A DNA stretch of 64,000 nucleotides from the NCBI RefSeq assembly GCF_030316855.1, contig NZ_JASZYR010000001.1:868001-932000 (forward strand), read 5' to 3'. This document shows, in pieces, positions 47,129 to 55,589 of the stretch. Every line of letters begins with the position of its first letter. Within the stretch, counting starts at the first letter, position 1. The DNA comes from Variovorax sp. J22P240. GTDB lineage: Bacteria; Pseudomonadota; Gammaproteobacteria; Burkholderiales; Burkholderiaceae_C. The position numbers and the translations under genes are program-made. The notes under the pieces are model-generated. The model did not search any database and had not been told where the DNA came from. It saw only the letters and a list, made by a program, of their open reading frames with translations.

Positions 47129-48649
47129 ATGCAAAACGGAACCCGTCTCGCCGCGGTCGATCTCGGCTCGAACAGCTTTCGCCTGGAAATCGGCCAGGTC
47201 GACCACGGCCAGATCCACCGCACCGAATACCTCAAGGAAACCGTTCGTCAAGGCAACGGCCTCGACAGCGACCGCAATCTCACGCCCGAAGCCATGCAGC
47301 GCGGCTGGGACGCGCTCGCCCGCTTCGGCGAGCGGCTTGCCGGCTTCAAGCGCTCCCAGGTCCGCGCCGTGGCGACGCAGACCCTGCGCGAGGCCCGCAA
47401 CCGCGATGAATTCCTGTTGCGCGCACGCACCATTCTGGGTTTCGGCATCGACGTCATCACCGGCCGCGAGGAAGCCCGCCTCATCTATCAGGGCGTGGCG
47501 CACACCCTGCCCCAGACCGATGCCTCGAACCGGGAGCGCAGGCTGGTGGTCGACATCGGCGGGCGTTCCACCGAATTGATCATCGGCCAGGCGCTCGAAG
47601 CCGAGGTGATGGAGTCGTATCGGGTCGGCAGTGTCGCTTGGTCGATGAAGCACTTTCCGCTGGGTCTGTTCACGACGTCGGCCTTTCGCGCAGCCGAGAT
47701 CGCCGCCAAGGCAGTGCTCGACGACGCGCTCGGCACCTATGTGCCCGACCGTTGGGACGTGGCCTACGGCGCCTCCGGAACCATCGGCGCCGTGGGCGAT
47801 GTGCTGACCTTGGCCGGCGGCGAGCCGGGCCTGATCACCCGCGACGGGCTGGATTGGCTGGTCGACCGCCTGCTCAAGGCCGGCAGCGCCGACCGCCTGC
47901 GCATCGAAGGGATGCGCGAAGACCGCAAGGCGGTGATCGGCGGCGGCGTGAGCGTGCTGCGCGCCGTGTTCGACCTGCTCGAGATCGAAGAAATGAAAGT
48001 CGCGCAAGGCGCCTTGCGCCATGGCGTGCTGTACGAGTTGCTGGAGCGCGACGACACCGTGGCCGACCTCCGCACCACCACCGTGGCGCGGCTGGCCAAC
48101 CGCTTTGCAGTCGATGCCGCACAGTTCAAGCGGGTCGGGGAAACAGCGGCCGGGCTGTTCGTGCAGCTCGACCCCAACGCACGTGGCGGCAGCACGACCA
48201 GCCGCGCCGGCCGCGCCCTGCGCAAGCTGGGCTGGGCCGCGCAGTTGCACGAGATCGGTGCGCAGATCTCCCACAGCGAATACCACAAGCACGGCGCGTA
48301 CATCCTCGACAACGCCGACGCACCGGGCTTTGCGGTCAACGAGATGCACCTGCTGAGCCAGCTCGTGCTGGGCCACCGGGGCAAGCTGCGCAAGCTGGAG
48401 ACTTCTCTGGACGACGAATCCTTCGTCTCGCAACTGTTGGCGTTGCGTCTGGCCGTGCTCCTGTGCCATGCGAGGCGTGATCCGGACCTGGAGGGGCTGC
48501 GGCTCGCACGGCCGGGCGGCGCCAGGCTGTTCACCATTGCCTGCCGGGCGGGATGGTCCGATCTGTACCCTCAATCGGCCCACCTTCTGCGGGAAGAAGT
48601 GCTGGCCTGGCAGAAGACCACCTGGCGCGTCGAACTCTCGGGCTGCTGA
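47129..48649 (+). CDS. ppx: exopolyphosphatase (Ppx/GppA family)
   Basis: 506-aa enzyme of the actin-like Ppx/GppA family that releases phosphate from polyphosphate ends. N-terminal VDLGSNSFRLEI, catalytic-region VATQTLREARN, second phosphate loop VVDIGGRSTELIIG and the HD-like helical C-terminal part (QLHEIGAQISHSEYHKHGAYI) are all present. GppA activity on pppGpp is also possible in this family. Divergent from pstS, with its own Pho box. Confidence 0.93.
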   Translation: MQNGTRLAAVDLGSNSFRLEIGQVDHGQIHRTEYLKETVRQGNGLDSDRNLTPEAMQRGWDALARFGERLAGFKRSQVRAVATQTLREARNRDEFLLRARTILGFGIDVITGREEARLIYQGVAHTLPQTDASNRERRLVVDIGGRSTELIIGQALEAEVMESYRVGSVAWSMKHFPLGLFTTSAFRAAEIAAKAVLDDALGTYVPDRWDVAYGASGTIGAVGDVLTLAGGEPGLITRDGLDWLVDRLLKAGSADRLRIEGMREDRKAVIGGGVSVLRAVFDLLEIEEMKVAQGALRHGVLYELLERDDTVADLRTTTVARLANRFAVDAAQFKRVGETAAGLFVQLDPNARGGSTTSRAGRALRKLGWAAQLHEIGAQISHSEYHKHGAYILDNADAPGFAVNEMHLLSQLVLGHRGKLRKLETSLDDESFVSQLLALRLAVLLCHARRDPDLEGLRLARPGGARLFTIACRAGWSDLYPQSAHLLREEVLAWQKTTWRVELSGC

Positions 48650-48662
48650 GCTCAGCCGTCTC

Positions 48663-49124
48663 TCAAAGCAGTTCCGGCGCCTGCACCGTGACGACCACGG
48701 TCTGCACGTCACCATCGCGCTCGCGCGTGCGAATCCACCAGACCGCGCCCTTGCGCACCGGGCAGCTGTCGTGCTGAAGGCCCAGCAGCAGCGAGATGGC
48801 CTGGCCGAGCGATGGCTGATGGCCGATCATGAGCACCACCGACTTGCCGTTCGGCCATCCCGCCGCGCCGAGTAGTGCGTCCGGCGTGGTGTCGGGCGCG
48901 AGTTCGCCGCGCAGCTTGTACTTGCGCCCGAGTGCCAGGGCGGTCTGCTCGCAGCGGCGGGCCGGGCTGCAAATGATCCGCGTGCCTTCAGGCAATTGCC
49001 GATCGAGCCATGCCGCCATGCGCTTGGCCTGCTTTTCGCCGCGCGAGGTCAGCGAACGCTGCATGTCGTCGCAGCCTTCGGTCCAGTCCTCCGCCTCCGC
49101 ATGGCGCCAGAAAATCAAATCCAT
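48663..49124 (-). CDS. sixA: phosphohistidine phosphatase SixA-like
   Basis: 153-aa histidine phosphatase with the N-terminal RHAEAE motif (catalytic H8) and second His in VLMIGHQPSLG. SixA removes phosphate from phosphohistidine in phosphorelay proteins or PTS components. ATG 49124 starts MDLIFWRHAEAE; a TTG at 49133 is an alternative that overlaps the ppk stop. It follows ppk on the same strand, as in other proteobacterial ppk-sixA pairs. Confidence 0.9.
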   Translation of the reverse strand: MDLIFWRHAEAEDWTEGCDDMQRSLTSRGEKQAKRMAAWLDRQLPEGTRIICSPARRCEQTALALGRKYKLRGELAPDTTPDALLGAAGWPNGKSVVLMIGHQPSLGQAISLLLGLQHDSCPVRKGAVWWIRTRERDGDVQTVVVTVQAPELL

Positions 49125-49129
49125 GTGTG

Positions 49130-51268
49130 TCAATCCCGTAGTGCGGCGCGACGAAGTCCGCGCGACGCGTAGCGGTTCATGAGGGCGGTCTGCGCACCGT
49201 GGGCCTCGATGGCGCGGGAGGCGCCCTCCTCGCCCGGATGCGTGTCCTCGTAGACGCGGTGGTAGGCACCATCCGGGCCGAGGTCCCAGGCGTCTCGCCC
49301 GTCATGCAGATAAGCCACCAGGCATTCGTCGATGAGCCGCTGGCGCAGCACCGGATCGGTCACCGGCCAGGCCAGTTCGATGCGCCGCATCATGTTGCGG
49401 TTCATCCAGTCCGCGCTGGAGAGATAGAGCGACTCGTCGTGCGCCTGACGGAAATAGAAGACGCGCGAATGTTCGAGGAAGCGGCCGATCACCGAGCGCA
49501 CCCGGATGTTGTCCGTCAGCCCCGGCACGCGGGCAGGCAATGTGCAGGCGCCGCGCACGATCAGGTCGACCTTCACGCCCTTCTGCCCAGCCCTGACCAA
49601 GGCGGCGATGAGATCCTCGTCGGTGAGCGCATTCATCTTCGCGACGATGCGCGCGGGCTCGCCGGCCGCCGCGGCAGCGCCGAGCGCTTCGATGCGGGCG
49701 ATGAGATTGCGGTGCAGGTCGAAGGGCGCGAGCCACATGTGATTCAGCTTGGGCAGCCGGCTCTGGCCCGCCATGTGCACGAACACGGCCTCCATGTCGG
49801 CCGTCAGCAGCGGATCGGCCGTCAGGTGGCTGATGTCGGTGTAGAGCGCGGCCGTGCGCGGGTTGTAGTTGCCGGTCGACAGATGCCCGTAGCGCCGCAT
49901 CTGCTTGCCCTCGCGGCGCGTGACCAGCAGCATCTTGGCGTGCGTCTTCAGGCCAACCACGCCGTAGACGACCTGCGCGCCGATCGATTCGAGCATCTCG
50001 GCCCAGTTGATGTTGGCCTCTTCGTCGAAACGCGCCTTGAGCTCCACTACCACCGTCACTTCCTTGCCGCGGCGCACGGCTTCGCGCAGCAGGTCCATCA
50101 TTTCGGAGTCCGTGCCGGTACGGTAGATGGTCTGCTTGATCGCGAGCACCTGCGGGTCCTGGACCGCTTCGCGCAGGAACGCCAGCACGCCTTCGAAGCT
50201 TTCGAAGGGCTGGTGGATCAGCGCATCGCCCCGCTGCAGCCTGTCGAAGAAGGACTGGCCCGGTGACAGGGTGACCGGATAGGACGCCTGGTACGGCGGA
50301 AAGCGAAGTTCGGGCTCATCGAGCAGGTCGATCAATTGCGTCAGTCGGGCCAGGTTCACCGGCCCGTGCACCCGATACAGCGCCTGCGGTGGCAGGTTGA
50401 ATTGCGCCAGCAGGAAGTTCGACAACGACTCGGCACAACTCGACGAGACTTCCAGCCGAACGGCCTGCCCGTAGTGGCGGTGCTGCAGACCTTGACGAAG
50501 CGCCGTGCGCAGGTTCTTGACGTCTTCCTCGTCCACCGCGAGGTCGGAATGCCGCGTCACCCGGAACTGCGAGAACTCGCCTACCTCGCGCCCCGGGAAC
50601 ATGCTCGACAGGTGCGCCCGAACGATGCTGGACAGCGCAATGAACAGCGTCTTGCCACCCGCCACCTTGGACGGCATGCGGATCACGCGCGGCAGCACGC
50701 GCGGGACTTTCACGATGGCGATGGGGTTCTCGCGCCCGAATGCGTCCTTGCCACTGAGGCGCACGATGAAATTGAGCGACTTGTTGGCAACCTGCGGAAA
50801 CGGGTGCGCCGGGTCCAGTCCCACCGGGATCAGCAGCGGCCGTACCTCGCGCTCGAAATACTCATGCACCCACTTGCGCTGCGCCGGATTGCGCTCGCCA
50901 TGCGAGATGACCTGGATGCCCTTGCTCACGAAGGCCGGAATGAGCTCGTCGTTGTAGAGCGCGTATTGCCGCGCCACCAGCGAGTGCGCCGCTTCGGCCA
51001 GCCGCTCGAAGGATTCGACCGTGTAGTTGCCCTTGCGGTCGCCCGCCACGCTCGCGCCGAGGTGCGGCGCGGCGCGCACCTCGAAGAACTCGTCCAGGTT
51101 CGAGGAGACGATGCACAGATAGCGCAGCCGCTCGATCAGCGGCACCTCGGGTCGATACGCCCAGTCGAGCACCCGCTCGTTGAACGCAAGGATGCTGTGA
51201 TCCCGATCGAGCAAGGTCAGAACGGGTTCGGCGGCAACGGTCAACCTGTCGCTGATGGCAGGCGGCAT
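49130..51268 (-). CDS. ppk: polyphosphate kinase 1
   Basis: About 712-aa PPK1 that makes polyphosphate from ATP reversibly. Family motifs include LLDRDHSILAFNERVLDWA, CIVSSNLDEFFEVR, the phosphorylated His in GLKTHAKMLLVTRRE, and YGHLSTGNYNPRTA. An ATG at 51319 is in frame too, but the Pho box and likely transcription start lie so close that ATG 51268 is favoured. Neither has a strong ribosome site. It is transcribed with sixA; olsB is upstream on the same strand. Confidence 0.95.
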   Translation of the reverse strand: MPPAISDRLTVAAEPVLTLLDRDHSILAFNERVLDWAYRPEVPLIERLRYLCIVSSNLDEFFEVRAAPHLGASVAGDRKGNYTVESFERLAEAAHSLVARQYALYNDELIPAFVSKGIQVISHGERNPAQRKWVHEYFEREVRPLLIPVGLDPAHPFPQVANKSLNFIVRLSGKDAFGRENPIAIVKVPRVLPRVIRMPSKVAGGKTLFIALSSIVRAHLSSMFPGREVGEFSQFRVTRHSDLAVDEEDVKNLRTALRQGLQHRHYGQAVRLEVSSSCAESLSNFLLAQFNLPPQALYRVHGPVNLARLTQLIDLLDEPELRFPPYQASYPVTLSPGQSFFDRLQRGDALIHQPFESFEGVLAFLREAVQDPQVLAIKQTIYRTGTDSEMMDLLREAVRRGKEVTVVVELKARFDEEANINWAEMLESIGAQVVYGVVGLKTHAKMLLVTRREGKQMRRYGHLSTGNYNPRTAALYTDISHLTADPLLTADMEAVFVHMAGQSRLPKLNHMWLAPFDLHRNLIARIEALGAAAAAGEPARIVAKMNALTDEDLIAALVRAGQKGVKVDLIVRGACTLPARVPGLTDNIRVRSVIGRFLEHSRVFYFRQAHDESLYLSSADWMNRNMMRRIELAWPVTDPVLRQRLIDECLVAYLHDGRDAWDLGPDGAYHRVYEDTHPGEEGASRAIEAHGAQTALMNRYASRGLRRAALRD

Positions 51269-51338
51269 GGAAAAGGATTCTGGAACAGCCGGCACGGAAG
51301 CATTCAAAAGCCAAAGCATGACAGTGTCCGGCGCAGAT

Positions 51339-51367
51339 GTGACATTTACATGACAAAAGCGTGACGG
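51339..51367 (-). promoter_or_regulatory. triple-phased Pho box upstream of ppk
   Basis: Reading on the minus strand, three half-sites occur at exact 11-base steps: CCGTCAC, TTGTCAT and ATGTCAC, separated by GCTT and GTAA. They lie 71 bases upstream of the ppk ATG 51268. A further CTGTCAT at 51318-51324 is one base out of phase. Confidence 0.8.
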
Positions 51368-51382
51368 GTTCCCGGCGCTGTC

Positions 51383-52249
51383 TTAATTGCCGAGGAAGTG
51401 CTTCCGGTACCGCGCCGGCAGGTCTTCGATGCGCATGAGCATCGGCAGGTCGGCGGTGTTGAAGTCCGGATCCCACGCCGGTGGGCCCAGCACCTTGGCG
51501 CCCAGGCGCAGGTAGCCCTTGATGAGCGCGGGTGGCTCGACGGCCAGGTCGCTGTCGAGGCGGTGCACCGGCAAGGGCAGGCGCGGCTGCACGTGGTACT
51601 GAATTGGCGCCATGTGCGTGGCCGAAAGCTGACGCCAGATGCTCGCCGCCGCATCGCCGCTGGTCACACCGTTGTGCCACATGGGGATGCTGGCGCAGCC
51701 AATCATCGTGTCGAGCTTGTTGCGGTTCATGAATCCGGCCAATGCCCCCCAGAGCGCCAGGATCACGCCGCCCTGGCGATGGTCGACGTGCACGCAACTC
51801 CGGCCGAGTTCGACCATGCGCTCGCGCAGGTCGCGCAGGCGGGTCAGGTCGAATTCGGTGTCGCTGTAGGTGCTGCCGACGCGACGGGCCTGCGCCGGCG
51901 TCAGCACGCGATAGGTCCCGATGACGCGCTGCGTGGACTCCTCGCGGACCAGCAAGTGCTCGCAGAAGTCGTCGAACAGGTCGATGTCGTGGCCCTCCAC
52001 CGGCGTCGTGAGGCGGGCCCCCATCTCGCCGGCAAACACTTCGTAACGAAGACGTTGCGCGGCGCGAACGTCATCCAGGTGACGAGCCCAACCCACGCTG
52101 ATGCCACCGCCGCTGGTTTCGCCGGACGGCGCCAACGCCTGCGGCACGGGTATTGCTGAAGGAACCTGGACCGGATGGGGCGCAGGCCACAAGGCGGCGC
52201 GCAGGCCCAACTGCGAGAACGGAAACGTGGGCGTGGGTAGTTCTTTCAT
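51383..52249 (-). CDS. olsB: OlsB-like ornithine N-acyltransferase (GNAT family)
   Basis: 288-aa protein with an acyl-ACP-dependent GNAT domain of the hemolysin-like/OlsB type: RYEVFAGEMGARL, DDFCEHLLVREE, RVIGTYRVL and GRSCVHVDHRQGGVI. OlsB adds a 3-hydroxy fatty acid to ornithine, the first step of ornithine lipid synthesis. These phosphorus-free lipids replace phospholipids under phosphate limitation. The first ~50 residues are Pro-rich and outside the domain. No olsA is next to it, so the pathway is incomplete in view. It is next to ppk in the phosphate island. Confidence 0.82.
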   Translation of the reverse strand: MKELPTPTFPFSQLGLRAALWPAPHPVQVPSAIPVPQALAPSGETSGGGISVGWARHLDDVRAAQRLRYEVFAGEMGARLTTPVEGHDIDLFDDFCEHLLVREESTQRVIGTYRVLTPAQARRVGSTYSDTEFDLTRLRDLRERMVELGRSCVHVDHRQGGVILALWGALAGFMNRNKLDTMIGCASIPMWHNGVTSGDAAASIWRQLSATHMAPIQYHVQPRLPLPVHRLDSDLAVEPPALIKGYLRLGAKVLGPPAWDPDFNTADLPMLMRIEDLPARYRKHFLGN

Positions 52250-52385
52250 GCGAGACCCTTTCTGCCGACGGAGTCTCGGGATCTGCGGTGAAACAAGCGT
52301 GTCATTCCGATGGCAATTGGATGACGCGCACGCGCGAGGGCGGCATCAGCTTTAATTCTGCAGATCACCCACTGGAGTTTTCTTG

Positions 52386-54062
52386 ATGGCTACCGAAAGA
52401 ATCGAGGTCGAAACGCGCCGCCACCAGATGTTCCCGGTGCTGAGCGCCGCCGACATTGCCCGGATCCGGCGCTTTGGCACCGTGCGCCACTACGACCGCG
52501 GCGCCTGCCTCTTCAGGGCTGGCGAGCCCGGCCCCGGCATGTTCGTCGTGCTGCAGGGCACGGTGGCGATCAGCCAGCGCGACGGGCTCGGCCATGTGGT
52601 GCCGATCGAACACCAAGGCCCGGGCCATTTCCTGGCCGAGATCGCGCAACTTTCGGGACGGCCCGCGCTGGTCGACGGCCACGCACAGGACGACGTCGAG
52701 ACCCTGCTGGTGCCGCCCGACCAGTTGCGTGCCCTGATCATTGCGGAAGCCGACCTCGGCGAGCGCCTGGTCCGCGCCATGATCTTGCGGCGCGTGGCGC
52801 TGATCGAATCCGGCGCCAGCGGCCCGGTTCTGATCGGGCCACCGCAGTCGGCTGCGGTGCTGCGGCTGCAGAACTTCCTGGGACGAAACGGCTACCCCTA
52901 TCAGGTGGTCGATGCCACGCAGGACGTCGACGCCGCCGCCTTGCTCGAGCAGTACGGCGAGTCCGAACTGCTGGTGGTCTGTCCCGACGGATCGGTCATG
53001 CCCAACCCGACCGAGCATGCGCTGGCACGATGCCTCGGCATGGTCGACAGCATCGAGCACGAAGACCTGTTCGACGTGCTCGTGGTCGGCGCCGGCCCCG
53101 CCGGGCTGGCGACGGCCGTGTATGCGGCTTCCGAGGGCCTGCGCGTCATCGTGATCGATTGCCGCTTCTTCGGCGGACAGGCTGGGGCGAGCGCGCGGAT
53201 CGAAAACTACCTCGGCTTTCCCACCGGCATTTCCGGCGGTGCCCTGGCCGGGCGGGCCTACGTGCAGGCGCAGAAATTCGGCGTCGAGATGCTGATCCCG
53301 GCGCAGGTCTCAGCGCTGGATTGCAGCCTGGCCGAAACGCAGGGCCAGGTCTCGGTCCAGCTCGTCGATGGGCGGAAGCTGCGCTCGAAGACCTTGGTGA
53401 TCGCCAGCGGGGCACGCTACCGCCGGCCCGAGGTGCCACGCCTGTCGGAATTCGAAGGCCGCGGCATCTGGTACTGGGCCTCCGCGCTCGAAGCCAAGCT
53501 GTGCGCGCAGCAAGAGGTCGCCCTGGTCGGCGGCGGCAACTCGGCCGGACAGGCGGCGGTGTTCCTGTCGCAACACGCCGCCAAGGTCAACGTGCTGGTG
53601 CGCGGTCCGTCGCTGGCGGCGACGATGTCGCGATACCTCATCGACCGCATCGAGGCGACGCCCAACATCGCACTGCGCCCGCACACCGAACTCGTGCACC
53701 TGCACGGTGAGCCGACCAGCGGCTTGAACGGTGCCACCTGGCGCGACCGGCTCAGCGGCAATGAGGAGGACTGCCCGGCCCGCAACATCTTTCTGTTCAT
53801 CGGCGCCGTCCCTGAAACCGACTGGCTCGAAGGCTGCGGCGTCGCGCTCGACAAGCACGGCTTCGTGCTCACGGGCCAGGCTGCCCGCGGCGGGTTTCCG
53901 GCGAAGACGGCCGCCCCCCTCGAATCCAGCGTGCCCGGCGTCTTCGCAGTCGGCGACGTGCGATCGGGCTCGGTCAAGCGCGTCGGCGGCGCCATCGGCG
54001 AAGGCGCCGCGGTCGTCGCGCTCATTCATCAGCACCTGGCATCTGCAGCGGCCGCTGCCTGA
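52386..54062 (+). CDS. cNMP-binding domain / thioredoxin-reductase-like flavoprotein
   Basis: 558-aa two-part protein. Residues ~15-130 form a cyclic-nucleotide-binding domain (GACLFRAGEPGPGMFVVLQG). Residues ~225-550 form a thioredoxin-reductase-like flavoprotein with FAD motif VVGAGPAGLATAVYAA near 233, NADPH motif VALVGGGNSAGQAA near 379 and C-terminal GVFAVGDVRSGSVKRVGGA. The redox CxxC of true thioredoxin reductases is missing in the NADPH domain. Between the parts, residues ~135-220 resemble a thioredoxin-like spacer. GGAG precedes ATG 52386. The ZnF-UBP gene follows 30 bases later. Confidence 0.9.
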   Translation: MATERIEVETRRHQMFPVLSAADIARIRRFGTVRHYDRGACLFRAGEPGPGMFVVLQGTVAISQRDGLGHVVPIEHQGPGHFLAEIAQLSGRPALVDGHAQDDVETLLVPPDQLRALIIAEADLGERLVRAMILRRVALIESGASGPVLIGPPQSAAVLRLQNFLGRNGYPYQVVDATQDVDAAALLEQYGESELLVVCPDGSVMPNPTEHALARCLGMVDSIEHEDLFDVLVVGAGPAGLATAVYAASEGLRVIVIDCRFFGGQAGASARIENYLGFPTGISGGALAGRAYVQAQKFGVEMLIPAQVSALDCSLAETQGQVSVQLVDGRKLRSKTLVIASGARYRRPEVPRLSEFEGRGIWYWASALEAKLCAQQEVALVGGGNSAGQAAVFLSQHAAKVNVLVRGPSLAATMSRYLIDRIEATPNIALRPHTELVHLHGEPTSGLNGATWRDRLSGNEEDCPARNIFLFIGAVPETDWLEGCGVALDKHGFVLTGQAARGGFPAKTAAPLESSVPGVFAVGDVRSGSVKRVGGAIGEGAAVVALIHQHLASAAAAA

Positions 54063-54092
54063 TCCACATCACGAAGTCACCAAGGAGGTTCG

Positions 54093-54353
54093 ATGTCCGT
54101 GTACCCCTGCTCCCACGTACCGAACGTGATCGTCCCTCCGACCTCGGCCGGCTGCGAGGAATGCCTGGCCTTGGGCGACGAGTGGGTGCACCTGCGCCTG
54201 TGTGTCCATTGCGGCCATGTGGGCTGCTGCGACTCGTCGAAGAACAGGCATGCCAGCCAGCATTACGCAGCGACCGGACACGCCGTCATCGCGTCGCTGG
54301 AACGGGACGAGGACTGGATGTGGTGCTTCACGCACAGCAGTCAGGTCGGGTAG
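54093..54353 (+). CDS. UBP-type zinc-finger domain protein
   Basis: 86-aa protein consisting of a single UBP-type zinc finger, a fold known in eukaryotes for binding the free C-terminus of ubiquitin. Ligand candidates are C6, H8, C21, C24, C37, C40, C45, H53, H57 and H63 (motifs GCEECLALGDEWVHLRLC and CVHCGHVGCCDSS). Bacterial copies are often encoded beside this class of flavoprotein; bacteria of this group have no ubiquitin, so the partner must be different. Preceded by AGGAGG. Confidence 0.92.
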   Translation: MSVYPCSHVPNVIVPPTSAGCEECLALGDEWVHLRLCVHCGHVGCCDSSKNRHASQHYAATGHAVIASLERDEDWMWCFTHSSQVG

Positions 54354-54424
54354 TCCGGCGTCTGCACGAAAAGCCCGCGAGGGCTATGCTGGCCGGCCTT
54401 GTCATCACCCACGGATCCAGAGAC

Positions 54425-55129
54425 ATGCCCCAAGCACCCATCGACGTCTACTCCTGGCCCACGCCCAACGGCCACAAGATTCACATCATGCTGGAGGAAT
54501 GCGAGCTCCCCTATCGCGCACATCCGGTCAACATCGGCAAGGGCGACCAGTTCGAATCGGCCTTCCTGAAGATCAGCCCCAACAACAAGATTCCCGCCAT
54601 CACCGACCCCGAGGGACCGGATGGCAAGCCGATCTCCCTCTTCGAGTCAGGCGCCATCCTCGTCTACCTGGCCGGCAAAACCGGCAAGTTCCTCCCGACC
54701 AGTGACCGGGCACGTTACGAGGTCCTCCAGTGGCTCATGTTCCAGATGGGCGGCGTCGGCCCGATGCTCGGCCAGACGCATCACTTCCGAAACTACGCGC
54801 CCGAGAAGATCGGCTACGCGATCGACCGCTATTCGAATGAAGCCAGGCGCCTCTACGGCGTGATCGACAAGCAACTCTCGGCGAACAAGTTCATCGCCGG
54901 GAAGACCTATTCGATCGCCGACATCGCCATCTTTCCCTGGCTGCGAAGCCATGAGAATCAGGGCATCGTGCTCGCGGACTTTCCCTACGTGAAGGAATGG
55001 TTCGACGGCATCGCGGCCCGTCCTGCAGTGCAACGCGGCGTGAAGGTGCTGGCCGACCTGCGCACGCCGATCACCGGCGAAAAGGAACGCGAAATTCTGT
55101 TCGGCAAGACCCAGTATCAACGGCGCTGA
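54425..55129 (+). CDS. glutathione S-transferase family protein (YfcG/YghU-like)
   Basis: 234-aa GST with N-terminal thioredoxin domain ([20 protein letters not shown]) and helical C-terminal domain ([20 protein letters not shown]). The NGHK stretch and [19 protein letters not shown] fit the Nu-class proteins YfcG/YghU, which act as disulfide-bond oxidoreductases with glutathione. Gene follows the ZnF-UBP gene by 71 bases. Confidence 0.92.
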   Translation: MPQAPIDVYSWPTPNGHKIHIMLEECELPYRAHPVNIGKGDQFESAFLKISPNNKIPAITDPEGPDGKPISLFESGAILVYLAGKTGKFLPTSDRARYEVLQWLMFQMGGVGPMLGQTHHFRNYAPEKIGYAIDRYSNEARRLYGVIDKQLSANKFIAGKTYSIADIAIFPWLRSHENQGIVLADFPYVKEWFDGIAARPAVQRGVKVLADLRTPITGEKEREILFGKTQYQRR

Positions 55130-55179
55130 GTCCAAGTCCGGATTCAGGCCCGCGAAAAAGGTTAGAATCGAAGGCTAGT

Positions 55180-55256
<77 letters not shown>

Positions 55257-55270
55257 TCAAAAAAGTGATC

Positions 55271-55303
55271 GAGGACAAGCATTCAGGTGCTTGTCCTCTT
55301 TTC
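55271..55303 (+). terminator. Rho-independent terminator of tRNA-Pro
   Basis: Perfect 11-bp stem GAGGACAAGCA (55271-55281) with TGCTTGTCCTC (55288-55298), loop TTCAGG, followed by TTTT. Confidence 0.88.
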
Positions 55304-55351
55304 ATTTGCGCTGAGCTTGGAAACTTTGCTGCAGCGGGTAAGCTGCCCCTG

Positions 55352-55567
55352 ATGAAGCACCTCACGCAACTCCTCCTTCTCAGTGCAGTCGCGTTCGCTG
55401 GCCTTGCCTCTTCGGCGGAGACTGCGGCGCCGGCGACGAAATCCACCAGGTCCTGCCACTGGGACCGGCAAACGGGCCGCATGATCTGCCAGCGGGTCCG
55501 CGCACCCGCCACGCCCGCGCCGCCGCCTGTCTCGAAGCCAAACCCTCAGCAGTCCGGTACACCTTGA
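55352..55567 (+). CDS. small secreted hypothetical protein
   Basis: 71-aa protein with signal peptide MKHLTQLLLLSAVAFAGLASSA and a short mature part that has two cysteines (SCHWDRQTGRMICQRV) and a Pro-rich tail. The two cysteines may form a disulfide in the periplasm. No function is recognised. It lies between the tRNA terminator and the convergent TonB receptor gene. Confidence 0.6.
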   Translation: MKHLTQLLLLSAVAFAGLASSAETAAPATKSTRSCHWDRQTGRMICQRVRAPATPAPPPVSKPNPQQSGTP

Positions 55568-55589
55568 GCAGGGTCGCGCCTTTGGCCGC

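Noticed and set aside
45705..47579. 624-codon plus-strand open frame across pstS
   Set aside because: Antisense to pstS and pstC and crosses the pstS-ppx control region; no recognised domain.
52250..52385. Possible Pho box before olsB
   Set aside because: Only one reasonable half-site (GTGTCAT) was seen, with poor partners at 11-base spacing.
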